The position numbers were made by a program, and so were the translations under genes. Of a DNA stretch of 64,000 bases, positions 16,011 through 25,628 are shown one piece after another. This DNA is from Limnohabitans sp. Rim28 (GTDB taxonomy: Bacteria; Pseudomonadota; Gammaproteobacteria; Burkholderiales; Burkholderiaceae_C). How positions within the stretch are numbered: position 1 is the first letter of the stretch; each line of letters opens with the position of its first letter. The notes beneath the pieces were generated by a model, which ran no database searches, was not told the origin of the DNA, and was given only the letters and a program-made list of their open reading frames with translations. The stretch lies in the NCBI RefSeq assembly GCF_000293865.2, contig NZ_ALKN02000002.1, positions 310,001 through 374,000 of the forward strand, read 5' to 3'.

Positions 16011-17222
16011 TCAGTCCAGCTTGGCCCCCGCCACAAACCAGCGCCCGATCATGGCGCGTTCTTCTTCGGTCATGCCGGTGGCGTTGCCCATGGGCATTTG
16101 TTTGCTCACCGCGACTTGCTGGTAGACGTTTTGCGCGTGCTGCTTGATCTGGTCAGGGCTGTCGAGGCGCACGTTTTTCATCTGCACTTGCGCGTTGTGG
16201 CAACTCAGGCAATGCTTGTCCACCAGCACCTGCACCTGGGCAAAACTCACGGGTGCCGCGGGGGCAGCCGAGGCCACGGGGGCAGCCGGCTTCAAGGCCA
16301 CGATCACGGCCAAAATCATCACCACGCCCACCGCCGCAAAAGGCCAGGGGTTGGCTGCGCGTCCCAAGTGGAAGGCGTGGCGCTGCACAAAGAACTGGCG
16401 AATCAAGGCACCGGCCAGCATCATCACAAACAGCAGCACCCAGCGGTGTTCGTGCGTGTACAAAAAGCTGTAGTGGTTGCTCAGCATCGCGAAGATGACG
16501 GGCAGCGTGAAGTAAGTGTTGTGCACGCTGCGCTGCTTGCCGCGCTTGCCGTGGATGGCCAAAGCGTTGGCGTCATAGGTCTCCCCGCTGGTCATCGCCG
16601 CCACCACTTTGCGCTGGCCGGGAATGATCCAGAAGAACACGTTGGCGCTCATGGCGGTGGCAATCATGGCACCCACCAACAAGAAGGCGGCGCGGCCAGC
16701 AAACAGTTCATTGGCCAACCAAGAGCAGAACGCCACCACCACGATCATCAGGCCCGCCACAATCAGCTCGCCGTTTTTGCGAAAGCCAAAGACACGGCAA
16801 ATGATGTCGTACACGAACCAGAAGGCCACCAACAAGCCCACCGCGGCCGATCCGGCCATCACAGGCGTCCAGTCCATCAGCGACTTGTCGATCAAGAAAG
16901 TGCCCGCGTTGTAAAGGTAAAGCACCGTGAACAGCGCAAAACCGCTCAGCCAGGTGGAGTAACTCTCCCAATAGAACCAATGCAACTTGGTGTGGATGAC
17001 TTTAGGGGCCACCATGTACTTTTGGGGGTTGTAAAAACCGCCGCCATGCACCGCCCACATCGCGCCGCCCACGCCTTTTTCAAGCAAATCAGGCGAGTTG
17101 GGTTTTTGCAGGTTGTTGTCCAGAAAGACGAAGTAGAACGAGGAGCCAATCCAGGCGATGGCCGTGATGACGTGCACCCATCGCAGCAACAGATTGGCCC
17201 ATTCCAAAAAATACGATTCCAT
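16011..17222 (-). CDS. puuD: Membrane urate oxidase with fused cytochrome c domain
   Basis: 403 residues from ATG 17222. The N-terminal 300 residues have eight or so hydrophobic segments and the urate oxidase N domain signatures (WVHVITAIAWIGSSFYFVFLD, MWAVHGGGFYNPQKY, KLHWFYWESY). The C-terminal domain has a heme c motif CLSCH (Cys 338, Cys 341, His 342) and a distal Met in KQMPMGN. The protein hydroxylates urate to 5-hydroxyisourate and passes electrons to the respiratory chain rather than making peroxide. A box shared with the uraH/GntR region lies about 100 bases upstream. The rest of the urate pathway is at 28694-33901. Confidence 0.93.
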   Translation of the reverse strand: MESYFLEWANLLLRWVHVITAIAWIGSSFYFVFLDNNLQKPNSPDLLEKGVGGAMWAVHGGGFYNPQKYMVAPKVIHTKLHWFYWESYSTWLSGFALFTVLYLYNAGTFLIDKSLMDWTPVMAGSAAVGLLVAFWFVYDIICRVFGFRKNGELIVAGLMIVVVAFCSWLANELFAGRAAFLLVGAMIATAMSANVFFWIIPGQRKVVAAMTSGETYDANALAIHGKRGKQRSVHNTYFTLPVIFAMLSNHYSFLYTHEHRWVLLFVMMLAGALIRQFFVQRHAFHLGRAANPWPFAAVGVVMILAVIVALKPAAPVASAAPAAPVSFAQVQVLVDKHCLSCHNAQVQMKNVRLDSPDQIKQHAQNVYQQVAVSKQMPMGNATGMTEEERAMIGRWFVAGAKLD

Positions 17223-17318
17223 GAAGGATTCTCCAACCTGCTCACCACCGCGGGCCCTGTGAGCGGGTATTCGATCGCGAACATGAACCAAAGATTCTTG
17301 CGCCGCTGCGACCAGTGC

Positions 17319-17345
17319 ACCGAAGTGTATACAGTTTGCGTTTGA
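17319..17345 (-). promoter_or_regulatory. Candidate purine-regulon operator upstream of puuD
   Basis: ACCGAAGTGTATACA (17319-17333) followed by GTTTGCGTTTGA is repeated almost exactly at 29126-29153, in front of the GntR gene. The core TGTATACA (17326-17333) is a perfect palindrome. It lies 97-123 bases before the puuD ATG. The likely ligand is the GntR/FCD protein encoded at 29219-29884. Confidence 0.75.
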
Positions 17346-17356
17346 GATTCCAGTAT

Positions 17357-17379
17357 CCCTGAGGCTTAACCGCCTAGGG
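17357..17379 (-). terminator. Weak hairpin after xdhC
   Basis: CCCT-g-AGGC (17357-17365) pairs with GCCTAGGG (17372-17379) around TTAACC, with one bulged base. It lies about 35 bases past the xdhC stop, before the puuD promoter region. There is no T-run, so terminator activity is uncertain. Confidence 0.3.
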
Positions 17380-17413
17380 GAAACCAGCAAGCGCTTGTCA
17401 ACGCATCACCCCG

Positions 17414-18223
17414 TCAAAGTGATTGCAAGAGTTGTGCCGCCACCGCCACGGCGATGACCTCTGGCTCTTTGCCCGTGATGCCGGACACGCCAATCGGGCA
17501 GGTGATGTGCGCGATCTCTTGTGCACTGAAGCCCCGGTCCTCCAAGCGGTGCCGGAAAGTGGCCCATTTGGTAGCGCTCCCAATCAGGCCCACAAAAGGC
17601 AAGTCGGCCTGCGCCCGCTGTCGCTTCAAACACGCGATCACGATGTCCAAGTCTTCGGCATGGCTGAAACTCATGATCAACACCCGGCTGCCCGGGGCCA
17701 GATCGGCCACGGCGGCCTGCACGGGGTTGGAGTGTTCACAATCCACGCCACTCGGCACATCGGGCGGAAAAATCTCGTCGCGGCTGTCGATCCAACGCAC
17801 CGCAAAGGGCAAAGGCGCCAAGGTCTGAACCAATGCTTTGCCCACATGCCCGCCCCCAAACAGCGCCAATGGGCTGCGCTGAGGGACCCACTGCTCACGC
17901 AGGCGGGGCAAATCCGCTGCATGGACTTGCTCAAAAGACAAATCGACGGCGCCACCACAGCATTGCCCCAAACTGGGACCCAAGACTTGGCTCAAACGGT
18001 GGGGTACAGCGTGCCCCGACAAAATGAGCCGGGCATGCGCCAAAGCTTGAAACTCAAGGTGCCCCCCGCCAATGGTGCCCTGCTCGCTCTGGGCAAACAC
18101 CACCATCAGCGTGCCCGGCCCCCTGGGAACAGACCCTTTGGTGGCCATCACCGTCACCAGCACCGCCGACTCTTGGGACAAGCGCGTCCATGCCTCATTC
18201 ATCCAATTCACATTGATTTCCAA
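17414..18223 (-). CDS. xdhC: Xanthine dehydrogenase accessory protein XdhC
   Basis: 269 residues. XdhC binds molybdenum cofactor, aids its sulfuration and inserts it into XdhB. The sequence shows TIGGGHLEFQA (about 50-60), LGQCCGGAVDL with the conserved Cys pair (about 85-95), a Rossmann loop LALFGGGHVGKALV, and the C-terminal CPIGVSGITGKEPEVIAVAVAAQ. It is separate from xdhAB (23268-27104) and precedes puuD on the same strand, so maturation and urate oxidation genes are adjacent. ATG 18223 gives a normal family N-terminus. Confidence 0.92.
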   Translation of the reverse strand: MEINVNWMNEAWTRLSQESAVLVTVMATKGSVPRGPGTLMVVFAQSEQGTIGGGHLEFQALAHARLILSGHAVPHRLSQVLGPSLGQCCGGAVDLSFEQVHAADLPRLREQWVPQRSPLALFGGGHVGKALVQTLAPLPFAVRWIDSRDEIFPPDVPSGVDCEHSNPVQAAVADLAPGSRVLIMSFSHAEDLDIVIACLKRQRAQADLPFVGLIGSATKWATFRHRLEDRGFSAQEIAHITCPIGVSGITGKEPEVIAVAVAAQLLQSL

Positions 18224-18310
18224 TCGTCCATCAAGGACTCGCCAAGCCTGTCAGCCAATGCCACAATCACGCGAGTAAAACGCTGAGTATGCCAAGGAGT
18301 GACACCGGAC

Positions 18311-18880
18311 ATGACACATCAGACAGGAATAAGCCGCACTTTAGGTGCCCGCATCGGCATGGCGCTGGGGGCGCTGGGCCTGACATGGTTAAGCGGCTGC
18401 AGCACGCCGCCTGCGCCAGTCCAGCAAGCTGTCACCGTACCTGCTCAGCCAGTGGAGCCCCCACCACGTCCGTACGTGGCCATGCCCGAGCGCCTGATTC
18501 CACCAGCGCCGGCGTACAGCCCACCCCCCACGGTCAAAAAATCTCTGGCACGCAATGCCCGAGAGTACCGCCACGATGCCGCCAGCCATTTGTACGCCCA
18601 ACACCAACAGCGCATCTTCAAAGGTCGCTTGCCCCCCATGCTCGAAGCCGTGGGCGTGATCCATGTCAACATTGACCAACGGGGCAGCGTCAAAGCCATC
18701 CAGTGGCAACGTGCGCCCAAACATGCGCCACAGGTGATGCGGGAGATTGAGCAAATGGTCAAAGCCGCTGCCCCCTACCCGGTGCCTCTGCACATGAGCC
18801 AGGTCACTTACACCGACGTGTGGCTATGGCACAAAAGCGGCAAGTTTCAGCTCGACACCCTGACCGAAGGACAGGACTGA
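18311..18880 (+). CDS. Lipoprotein with TonB-C-like domain
   Basis: 189 residues from ATG 18311; AAGGAG lies 11 bases upstream, and a GTG at 18299 is the alternative start. The signal ends in the lipobox TWLSGC (Cys 30), so the mature protein should be lipidated. A Pro-rich linker follows (residues 31-75). The C-terminal 100 residues resemble a TonB-type alpha/beta fold: GVIHVNIDQRGSVKAIQW, then PYPVPLHMSQVTYTDVWLWH. I do not recognise a named family, and the partner is unknown. It diverges from xdhC and converges on the BASS gene. Confidence 0.75.
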   Translation: MTHQTGISRTLGARIGMALGALGLTWLSGCSTPPAPVQQAVTVPAQPVEPPPRPYVAMPERLIPPAPAYSPPPTVKKSLARNAREYRHDAASHLYAQHQQRIFKGRLPPMLEAVGVIHVNIDQRGSVKAIQWQRAPKHAPQVMREIEQMVKAAAPYPVPLHMSQVTYTDVWLWHKSGKFQLDTLTEGQD

Positions 18881-18910
18881 AGACACGCACAGCAGCAAGC
18901 CCAAGGGGCC

Positions 18911-19843
18911 TCACGCGGGCTTCACCATGCCCACCTTGGCGCGGTCACGGGAAAGGGCTTCACGGTCGGAAATGCGCCGGAACCACAAAGTGGCCAGGGT
19001 TGAACTGACCATGATGAACAAGGAATAGAGCACCGGTATCAACAACACCTGTTGTTGCTGCACGCCCGTGAAGGTCAACGTGACGATCAGCACACCGAGG
19101 GGGCCGTTCTGAATGCCTGTTTCCAGGGCAATGGTTCGCGCTCGACGCTTGTCCTGTCGCACCAGCCGGGCAAAGGTGTAGCCCACAGCAAAGCCGAACA
19201 CGCCCAAACCGATCGACCCGAAATACACCTGCCACGGCGTCGTGAGCAGCAGCTGCCAGTTGCGTGGCACCCATGAAACCATCAGGAAGAGAATGACCAG
19301 CACACCGAGCACGCCGCCCAGCAGCTCCAGTGTGGCGCCAATGTTGGGGTTGAGCTTGCGAAGGCCCATGCCAATGGCCGTGGGCACCAACAAGACAAAC
19401 AGCACCTGCGCCACATTTTCCGGGGGGATCTTCCAGTTGCCGTCAATGCCCATGCTGAAGAAACCCAAAGTCAGGGGCACCATCACCACAGCCAACAAGG
19501 TCGAGACAATGGTCATCAACAAGGACAAGGACAGCACGCCCTTGCTGAAGTAGTTGAAGATGTTGCTCGTGGTGCCTCCGGGCAAACAGGCCATGAGGAT
19601 GAGACCGACAGCATAGGCGTACCACTGAGAGGCATCCTGTGAAGCATTCGGCAGCAGCACCAGATGGGCCAAAGTGAAGCCGACAATCGGGGTCAGCAGG
19701 TAGGTGGTGACCACGCCAATGCCAATGCCTACTGGCCTCTTGAGCGCGATCATGAAGTCCTTGAGGGTCAAGGAAGCGCCCATGCCCAACATGATGATCA
19801 TCATCATCACGCCCAGCAGTTTGGTTTCAAATTCGGTGACCAT
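18911..19843 (-). CDS. Bile acid:sodium symporter (BASS) family transporter
   Basis: 310 residues, strongly hydrophobic, with about nine to ten membrane segments. It begins MMMIIMLGMGASLTLKDF, the hallmark of the BASS N-terminus, and has the conserved ACLPGGTTSNIF and ALETGIQNGPLGVLI motifs (the crossing helices that bind sodium). Members carry organic anions with sodium; the substrate is not predictable. The gene is 20 bases downstream of the acyl-CoA ligase gene's stop region on the same strand, so the two may be one transcript. Confidence 0.9.
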   Translation of the reverse strand: MVTEFETKLLGVMMMIIMLGMGASLTLKDFMIALKRPVGIGIGVVTTYLLTPIVGFTLAHLVLLPNASQDASQWYAYAVGLILMACLPGGTTSNIFNYFSKGVLSLSLLMTIVSTLLAVVMVPLTLGFFSMGIDGNWKIPPENVAQVLFVLLVPTAIGMGLRKLNPNIGATLELLGGVLGVLVILFLMVSWVPRNWQLLLTTPWQVYFGSIGLGVFGFAVGYTFARLVRQDKRRARTIALETGIQNGPLGVLIVTLTFTGVQQQQVLLIPVLYSLFIMVSSTLATLWFRRISDREALSRDRAKVGMVKPA

Positions 19844-19863
19844 GTGTAACTCCGCTGTGGCGC

Positions 19864-21627
19864 TCAGGCGCGGTTGAATTCATTTTTGACTTCGGCTTTC
19901 AGGTCCTTGCGCAGGACCTTGCCAATCGGCGACTTGGGCAGCTCGTCGCGCAGCACCACCGAGCTGGGGCGCTTGTAAGCGGCCAGGTTTTGCTTGCAAT
20001 GTGCGAGCACGTCTTCGGTGCTCAGTTGCCCAGCATGGTCGGGGTTCGGCACCACATAGGCGCGAACAGCCTCACCCGTGCGCTCGTCGGGCGTGCCAAC
20101 CACGGCCACCTCGAGCACAGCATCCATCTGAGCGATCACGTCCTCCACTTCATTGGGATACACGTTAAAGCCCGACACCAACACCATGTCTTTTTTGCGA
20201 TCCACGATGCGGAAAAATCCCTCGGCATCCATCACACCGATGTCGCCTGTAGCGAACCAACCCTCGTGCATGACGTTGGCGGTTTCGGCCTCGTTTTGCC
20301 AATAGCCTTGCATGACCTGTGGGCCGCGCACCCAGATCTCACCGGGCTCGCCCACGGGCACGTCTTGACCGCTATCAGACACCAAGCGCACATCGGTGCC
20401 CGGTGCCGGAATGCCAATGCTGCCCAAGCGGGGCTCCCCACTCAAGGGGTTGAAACTCACCACAGGCGAGGTCTCGGTCAGGCCATAACCTTCGGCAATG
20501 GGGGTACCGGTGACTTCACGCCAGCGCAGCGCCACCGCGCTGTGCAGGGCGGTGCCGCCAGCGATCGAGGCTTTCAAGTGCTTGGGTGGGTAAGCCAAAA
20601 ACCACTCTTCATTGAGCAGGCCATTGAACAAGGTGTTGACACCGGTCATCCAGGTCAGCGGGTAGTTTTCAACAGCCCGCTGCAGGTTCTGCACCGGGCG
20701 CGGGCTGGGCACCAGGATGTTGTGTGCACCCATGGACAAGAAGCCCAGCAAGTTGGCCGTGAACGCGAAGATGTGGTACATGGGAAGCGCCGTCAACACG
20801 CACTCTTTGCCGGGGCTCATGTGGGTAGCACCCATGGCCAACATCTGCTGCACATTGCTCAGCAAATTGCCGTGGCTGATCATCGCGCCCTTGCTCACAC
20901 CCGTGGTGCCACCGGTGTATTGCAGCAAAGCCAAATCGTGCGGCTGCAAGTCTTGCCAATAGGTTTTGGCAGGCTGCTGGACCAAAGTGGCACGGCCTTG
21001 GGCCAGCGCCGCCTGCAAGCGAACATGCGGCACGGTCACCGTGGGCAACACCTTGCTCCAAACCTTTTGCACGCCCCGGATGATGCCGCGCGGAATGGCC
21101 GGAAAAAACTCCGGAACGCCCGCCAAAACAATGTGCTGCACACCGGTTTTTGCCAGCACCTCAGGGAGCTTGTCGGCAAACATGTCGACCACCACCAAGG
21201 CTTTGGCCTGGCAGTTGTTGAACTGGTGCACCATCTCATTGACGGTGTACAAAGGGTTGGTATTGACCAGCACGCAACCGGCCTTGAGCACACCAAAGGC
21301 CACCACCGGAAAAGACAAACTGTTGGGCAACTGCACCGCGACACGGTCGCCACGGGCCAAGCCCAGGGTGCCGCGCAAATAGCCTGCAAACGCGTCCGAC
21401 AAAGCATCGACTTGCGCAAAACTCAAACTGCCATTCATGCCGTTGGGCACCACGCAGGTGAAAGCCGCTTTGGCCTCGCTGTCGCGCGCCCAGCGGGTGC
21501 AGTGCTCGTGAATGAAGTGCGCCAAATTGTGGTGTGTGCTGGCGGGCAAATCAGGGGCAATGCCGACCTGGGGGTAAACCGCTGACCACGGACGATGCGC
21601 GCCAGCGCTGTCGGGGTTGATGTTCAT
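19864..21627 (-). CDS. fadD: Long-chain fatty acid--CoA ligase (FadD type)
   Basis: 587 residues of the ANL superfamily. The phosphate-binding loop YTGGTTGVSKGAMISHGN, the adenylate motif GYGLTETSP, the hinge DIGVMDAEGFFRIVDRKKD, and the C-terminal PKSPIGKVLRKDLK with the catalytic Lys are all present. It activates fatty acids to acyl-CoA at the membrane. The order of motifs and length match FadD of proteobacteria. It lies directly upstream of the BASS transporter gene. Confidence 0.9.
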   Translation of the reverse strand: MNINPDSAGAHRPWSAVYPQVGIAPDLPASTHHNLAHFIHEHCTRWARDSEAKAAFTCVVPNGMNGSLSFAQVDALSDAFAGYLRGTLGLARGDRVAVQLPNSLSFPVVAFGVLKAGCVLVNTNPLYTVNEMVHQFNNCQAKALVVVDMFADKLPEVLAKTGVQHIVLAGVPEFFPAIPRGIIRGVQKVWSKVLPTVTVPHVRLQAALAQGRATLVQQPAKTYWQDLQPHDLALLQYTGGTTGVSKGAMISHGNLLSNVQQMLAMGATHMSPGKECVLTALPMYHIFAFTANLLGFLSMGAHNILVPSPRPVQNLQRAVENYPLTWMTGVNTLFNGLLNEEWFLAYPPKHLKASIAGGTALHSAVALRWREVTGTPIAEGYGLTETSPVVSFNPLSGEPRLGSIGIPAPGTDVRLVSDSGQDVPVGEPGEIWVRGPQVMQGYWQNEAETANVMHEGWFATGDIGVMDAEGFFRIVDRKKDMVLVSGFNVYPNEVEDVIAQMDAVLEVAVVGTPDERTGEAVRAYVVPNPDHAGQLSTEDVLAHCKQNLAAYKRPSSVVLRDELPKSPIGKVLRKDLKAEVKNEFNRA

Positions 21628-21820
21628 AGAACTCCTTGTAGGGACCAGATGACCTCATGCATGCACGCTGGAAATGCTGCACATCGGGTTCTGCTTTGAT
21701 TCTGATGGTTGCGTTGTAGGTGCTGCTTGCAACGAGCCGCCATTATTCACGCAATCGGGGGTCTTAGAGGCGATGGGCACGCCACATTTACGGGTGTTTT
21801 CCCTGAGCAAAAACCTTGCA

Positions 21821-23029
21821 TTAAGAAGGTTTGATGTCCTCATGCGCCGCACTGGGCAACCAGCTCAAAATCAGGCAGGTGGTCACAGAAAAGCCTGCCA
21901 ACACCATCAGTGATGGACCAAAGCCCATGGCTTTGACCACGGGCCCTAAAGCCCAGACAGACAAGGAGCTCACGCCAAACGAAACACCCAGCCGCATGCC
22001 CGACACGCGTGATCGCAAGCGATCGTCCACATACCGGGCGATCATGTAATCGGTGAAAGGTATAGCGCCGAAGATGAACACCATCACGCCCGTCAACGCC
22101 ACAAACAACCACCAGCCTTGGGCCTGAGAGGCCAAGATCAGCATGGGAATCTGCGCCATCACCATGAACAGGAAAAAAGGTTTCAAGGCAAATCGGTTGA
22201 TCAAATGCCCCACGACCAACTGCGCCAAGGAAGCCACGGCATACACCACGGCCAACAACAAACCCAAAGCGGCAGGATCTTCCATCACGCCCACAAAGCG
22301 TTCCGTCAGCAGCAAGCCATTGCCGTTGGTGGTGAAGTTGAACAACACGCTGCTGGTCACCGCGGCTGCTGTCATCACCACCAGTGCACGCGCCAGCATG
22401 GGCCCGGGCAAGCTGACCTTGGCGCCGCCTTTGCGTTTGGCAGGCGAAGACACCTCGGGCGGGCAGCTGCGTGCAAACAAGAGGCCGCACAAGAGTGCGC
22501 CCACACCCGGCACCACAAAAGCTGCGCGCCAACCCAGCCACTGAATCAAAAAGCCCGTGAGCAAAGCCGCCACGGCCACGCCCAAATTGCCCGCCAAACC
22601 ATTAAAGCCAATCGTCGCACCCGGGTTGGGTGAGCGCTCCAGCAGCATGGGAATGCCCACCGGGTGGTAGATGGCGGCGAACACGCCGATCAGCGTCAGG
22701 CAAGCGGCCAGCTGCCAGGGCGTTTGCGCGAAGGCCGTCAGGATGGCGGCTGCGCCAATGCCAAAAAAGAAGACCAGCATCATGCTGCGGCGGCCCCACA
22801 AATCGCCCAGCCGCCCCGCAGGCAAAGAGCCCAGACCGAACATGAAAAAAGCCCCCGCGCCATACGGCATGAGGTCTTGCCACTGGGCCAAGCCCATGTC
22901 GGCCGCGATGGCGCTGACCGACGCCGCAAAAATCAGCAAAAACAGATGGTCCAGCGCGTGCGCAATGTTGAGCAAGCCCCTCACCACGCGGGGGTGGTCG
23001 GCCACCACTTCGGTCACGGATGTGTTCAC
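21821..23029 (-). CDS. Major facilitator superfamily transporter
   Basis: 402 residues with 12 predicted membrane segments. The loop 2-3 motif AGRLGDLWGRRS (about 72-83) and a second-half equivalent identify the MFS. A long hydrophilic loop (about 195-215) lies between the halves. Substrate unknown. It lies upstream of a small Cys-rich gene and xdhBA, but all of these read away from it or in the same direction with short gaps, so function cannot be inferred with confidence. Confidence 0.87.
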   Translation of the reverse strand: MNTSVTEVVADHPRVVRGLLNIAHALDHLFLLIFAASVSAIAADMGLAQWQDLMPYGAGAFFMFGLGSLPAGRLGDLWGRRSMMLVFFFGIGAAAILTAFAQTPWQLAACLTLIGVFAAIYHPVGIPMLLERSPNPGATIGFNGLAGNLGVAVAALLTGFLIQWLGWRAAFVVPGVGALLCGLLFARSCPPEVSSPAKRKGGAKVSLPGPMLARALVVMTAAAVTSSVLFNFTTNGNGLLLTERFVGVMEDPAALGLLLAVVYAVASLAQLVVGHLINRFALKPFFLFMVMAQIPMLILASQAQGWWLFVALTGVMVFIFGAIPFTDYMIARYVDDRLRSRVSGMRLGVSFGVSSLSVWALGPVVKAMGFGPSLMVLAGFSVTTCLILSWLPSAAHEDIKPS

Positions 23030-23053
23030 GCTTTCAACGCCTTGACCTGCGAA

Positions 23054-23242
23054 TCAGCCTGTGGTCTGGGCGGGTGCAACATCAACCGATGTTGCATCCA
23101 AGGATTTGGCGGTTGGCGGCTGCAGCACGGGCTCGGGCGCAAAACACATCTTCTCGCCGTCCCAGCGCTGGCCACACCAGCACACGCCTTCGTCATTGAT
23201 GATGCAAGTGCCGGTGCCGCAGCACCGTGGATCGTCTGACAT
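23054..23242 (-). CDS. Small Cys-rich protein of unknown function
   Basis: 62 residues from ATG 23242. The first 35 residues hold six Cys (CC, C, C-x-C, C) in a compact pattern, MSDDPRCCGTGTCIINDEGV followed by CWCGQRW and MCFAP. The tail is low in structure. The Cys spacing suggests a metal or Fe-S site, but I cannot name the family. It starts 26 bases after the xdhB stop on the same strand, so it may be the last gene of an xdhA-xdhB transcript. An accessory role in xanthine dehydrogenase is only inference. Confidence 0.7.
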   Translation of the reverse strand: MSDDPRCCGTGTCIINDEGVCWCGQRWDGEKMCFAPEPVLQPPTAKSLDATSVDVAPAQTTG

Positions 23243-23267
23243 GGGTCTTCTCCTGAAAATCAAGCCC

Positions 23268-25628
23268 TCACAGGCCTGCTGTCGCCTTGGCTTTTTCGCA
23301 GGCCATCAAGATGCGCTCGGGCGTGGCCGGGGCGTCCATGTACACCACGGATTTGTGGTCAGCACTGGCGGCCACCGCATCGCGCAAAGCGAAGAAGGCC
23401 GACAAGCCCAGCATTAAAGGCGGCTCGCCCGTGGCCTTGCTGTTGAAAGGCGTGGGTTTGAGGTTGGCGTTGTCGAACAAGGACACGTTGAAGTGTTCTG
23501 GGATGTCGCCCGCCACCGGAATTTTGTAGGTGCTGGGGCCGTGCGTGAGCAGCTTGCCCTTCTTGTCCCAAATGCACTCTTCCATGGTGAGCCAGCCCAT
23601 GCCTTGCACATAAGCGCCTTCGATCTGGCCTTTGTCCAGGGCAGGGTTGATGCTGCGGCCCACGTCGTGCACGATGTCCACCGCCTTGAGCCACCACTCG
23701 CCGGTGCGGGTGTCGATTTCTACTTCACTCACGGCAGCGCCGTAGCAGTAGTAATAAAAAGCACGGCCATTCAGGGTCGCGAAGTCGTATTTGATTTCAG
23801 GCGTCATGTAAAAACCCGTGACCGACAAGCCCACACGTTCCATGTACGCTTGCTTGGTCACATCGGCCCACTTGACGGATTTGCCGCCGCCATGCAGTTC
23901 GTTGTTGGAGAAACTCACCTGATCTGCAGCGCAGCCCAGCATGCGGGCCGCCACGGGCTTCAAGCGCTCGCGCATTTGCATCGTGGCGTTCATGATGGCC
24001 GCGCCATTGATGTCAGCACCGCTCGACGCCGAAGTGGCCGAAGCGTTGGGCACTTTTTGCGAGTCGGTGGCCGTGATGCGCACCTTGTCCACGCTGATGC
24101 CCAAACCATCGGCGCAGACCTGCGCCATCTTGGTGTTCAGGCCCTGGCCCATTTCGGTACCGCCGTGGTTGCAGCTGACCGAGCCGTCCATGTAAATCAC
24201 CAGCAATGCACCGCCCTGGTTCAGGTGCGTGGCCGTGAAGCTGATGCCGAACTTCAGGGGCACCAGCGCCATGCCGCGCTTGCGGGTTTTGCTCTTGGCG
24301 TTGAAGGCTTGCACTTGCGCGCGGCGCTCGGCGTATTTCGATTCCTGCTCCACCTGGTCGATCACCTTGTCACACACCCAGTCTTCAATCAGCTGGTTGT
24401 ATTGGGTCGTCATGGTGTCGGGCGTGCCACTGATGGCGGGGTCTTTGTAGAGGTTGAGCTTGCGCACGACCAAGGGATCTTTGCCCAAAGTCATCGCGAT
24501 CTCGTCCATCACCGTCTCGATGCCGAACATGCCTTGGGGGCCGCCGAAACCCCGGAAAGCGGTCGCGCTTTGCGTGTTGGTTTTGCAGCGGTGGCTGACC
24601 AGTTTGAGCGCTGGCAGATGGTAGGTGTTGTCGATGTGCAGACAAGCGCGGTCGTTCACCGGGCCCGAGTAATCGGTGCTGTAGCCGCAGCGCGACATGA
24701 GCGTGATGTTGGCGCCCAGCACGCGGCCCGTGTCGTCAAAACCGACTTCGTAGTCGATGCGGAAATCATGACGCTTTCCGGTGATGGTCATGTCGTCGTC
24801 GCGGTTCACGCGCAGCTTGACCGGCTTTTGCAGTTTGAACGCGGCCAAGGCAGCGCTCTGACTGAAGATGCTGGCGTTGCCTTCTTTGCCACCAAAGCCG
24901 CCGCCCATGCGGCGGCAGATCACCTCCACATCGTTGGTGTGCAGGTTCAGTGCGTGCGCGGCTTCGCGCTGGTTGCCGTCGGGGTGCTGGGTCGACACAT
25001 ACAGCGTCAGCTGGCCGTCTTCCTTGGGCACCGCGTAAGTGATCTGGCCCTCCAGATAAAACTGCTCTTGCTGGCCGGTGTTGGTGCTGCCTTTGATCTT
25101 GTGGGGTGCATTGGCAATCGCCGCCGCTGCGTCACCGCGCGTGATGCCCTTGGGGGGCATGATGAAACTGCTCGCGGCCATGGCCTCTTCGATCGTCAAG
25201 ACGGGCGTGAGTTCTTTGACCAACACCTTGGCTTTTTTGGCGGCTTCGCGGGCGTAGAGCATCTCGCGCGCCACCACCACAGCCACGGCCTGACCCAGAA
25301 ACTCGACCTTGCCAGCGGCCAGGAACGGGTCGTCATGGATGATGGGGCCACAGTTGTTTTCGCCGGGAATGTCTTGGGCCGTGTAGACCGCCACCACGCC
25401 GTGTTCCTTGAGGATGGCCGCGCGGTCGATGCCGTCGCCAATCAACTCACCATGCGCCACGGGCGACAAGATGAGCGCGGCATACAAAGTGCCTGCGTGC
25501 TCAGGAATGTCGTCGATGTAGGTGGCCGAGCCGGTGACGTGCAAGTGCGCAGACTCATGCACCAACTCTTTGCCCTGCTGAACGTCAGAAGCAGGCAACA
25601 GGTTTTTGATGGGGGTAGGAGCGTTCAT
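23268..25628 (-). CDS. xdhB: Xanthine dehydrogenase molybdopterin-binding subunit
   Basis: 786 residues, full family length. Moco and substrate motifs are visible: GGGFGGKEGNAS (about 239-250), TQSATAFRGFGGPQG with the conserved Arg of the substrate site (about 352-366), NASATSASSGADINGAA, and NSKATGEPP with the catalytic Glu near the C-terminus. It forms the (XdhA-XdhB)2 enzyme that makes urate. Its ATG follows the xdhA stop without a gap (TGA at 25629-25631 on the complement). A paralogous C-terminal fragment lies at 1-831. Confidence 0.95.
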   Translation of the reverse strand: MNAPTPIKNLLPASDVQQGKELVHESAHLHVTGSATYIDDIPEHAGTLYAALILSPVAHGELIGDGIDRAAILKEHGVVAVYTAQDIPGENNCGPIIHDDPFLAAGKVEFLGQAVAVVVAREMLYAREAAKKAKVLVKELTPVLTIEEAMAASSFIMPPKGITRGDAAAAIANAPHKIKGSTNTGQQEQFYLEGQITYAVPKEDGQLTLYVSTQHPDGNQREAAHALNLHTNDVEVICRRMGGGFGGKEGNASIFSQSAALAAFKLQKPVKLRVNRDDDMTITGKRHDFRIDYEVGFDDTGRVLGANITLMSRCGYSTDYSGPVNDRACLHIDNTYHLPALKLVSHRCKTNTQSATAFRGFGGPQGMFGIETVMDEIAMTLGKDPLVVRKLNLYKDPAISGTPDTMTTQYNQLIEDWVCDKVIDQVEQESKYAERRAQVQAFNAKSKTRKRGMALVPLKFGISFTATHLNQGGALLVIYMDGSVSCNHGGTEMGQGLNTKMAQVCADGLGISVDKVRITATDSQKVPNASATSASSGADINGAAIMNATMQMRERLKPVAARMLGCAADQVSFSNNELHGGGKSVKWADVTKQAYMERVGLSVTGFYMTPEIKYDFATLNGRAFYYYCYGAAVSEVEIDTRTGEWWLKAVDIVHDVGRSINPALDKGQIEGAYVQGMGWLTMEECIWDKKGKLLTHGPSTYKIPVAGDIPEHFNVSLFDNANLKPTPFNSKATGEPPLMLGLSAFFALRDAVAASADHKSVVYMDAPATPERILMACEKAKATAGL

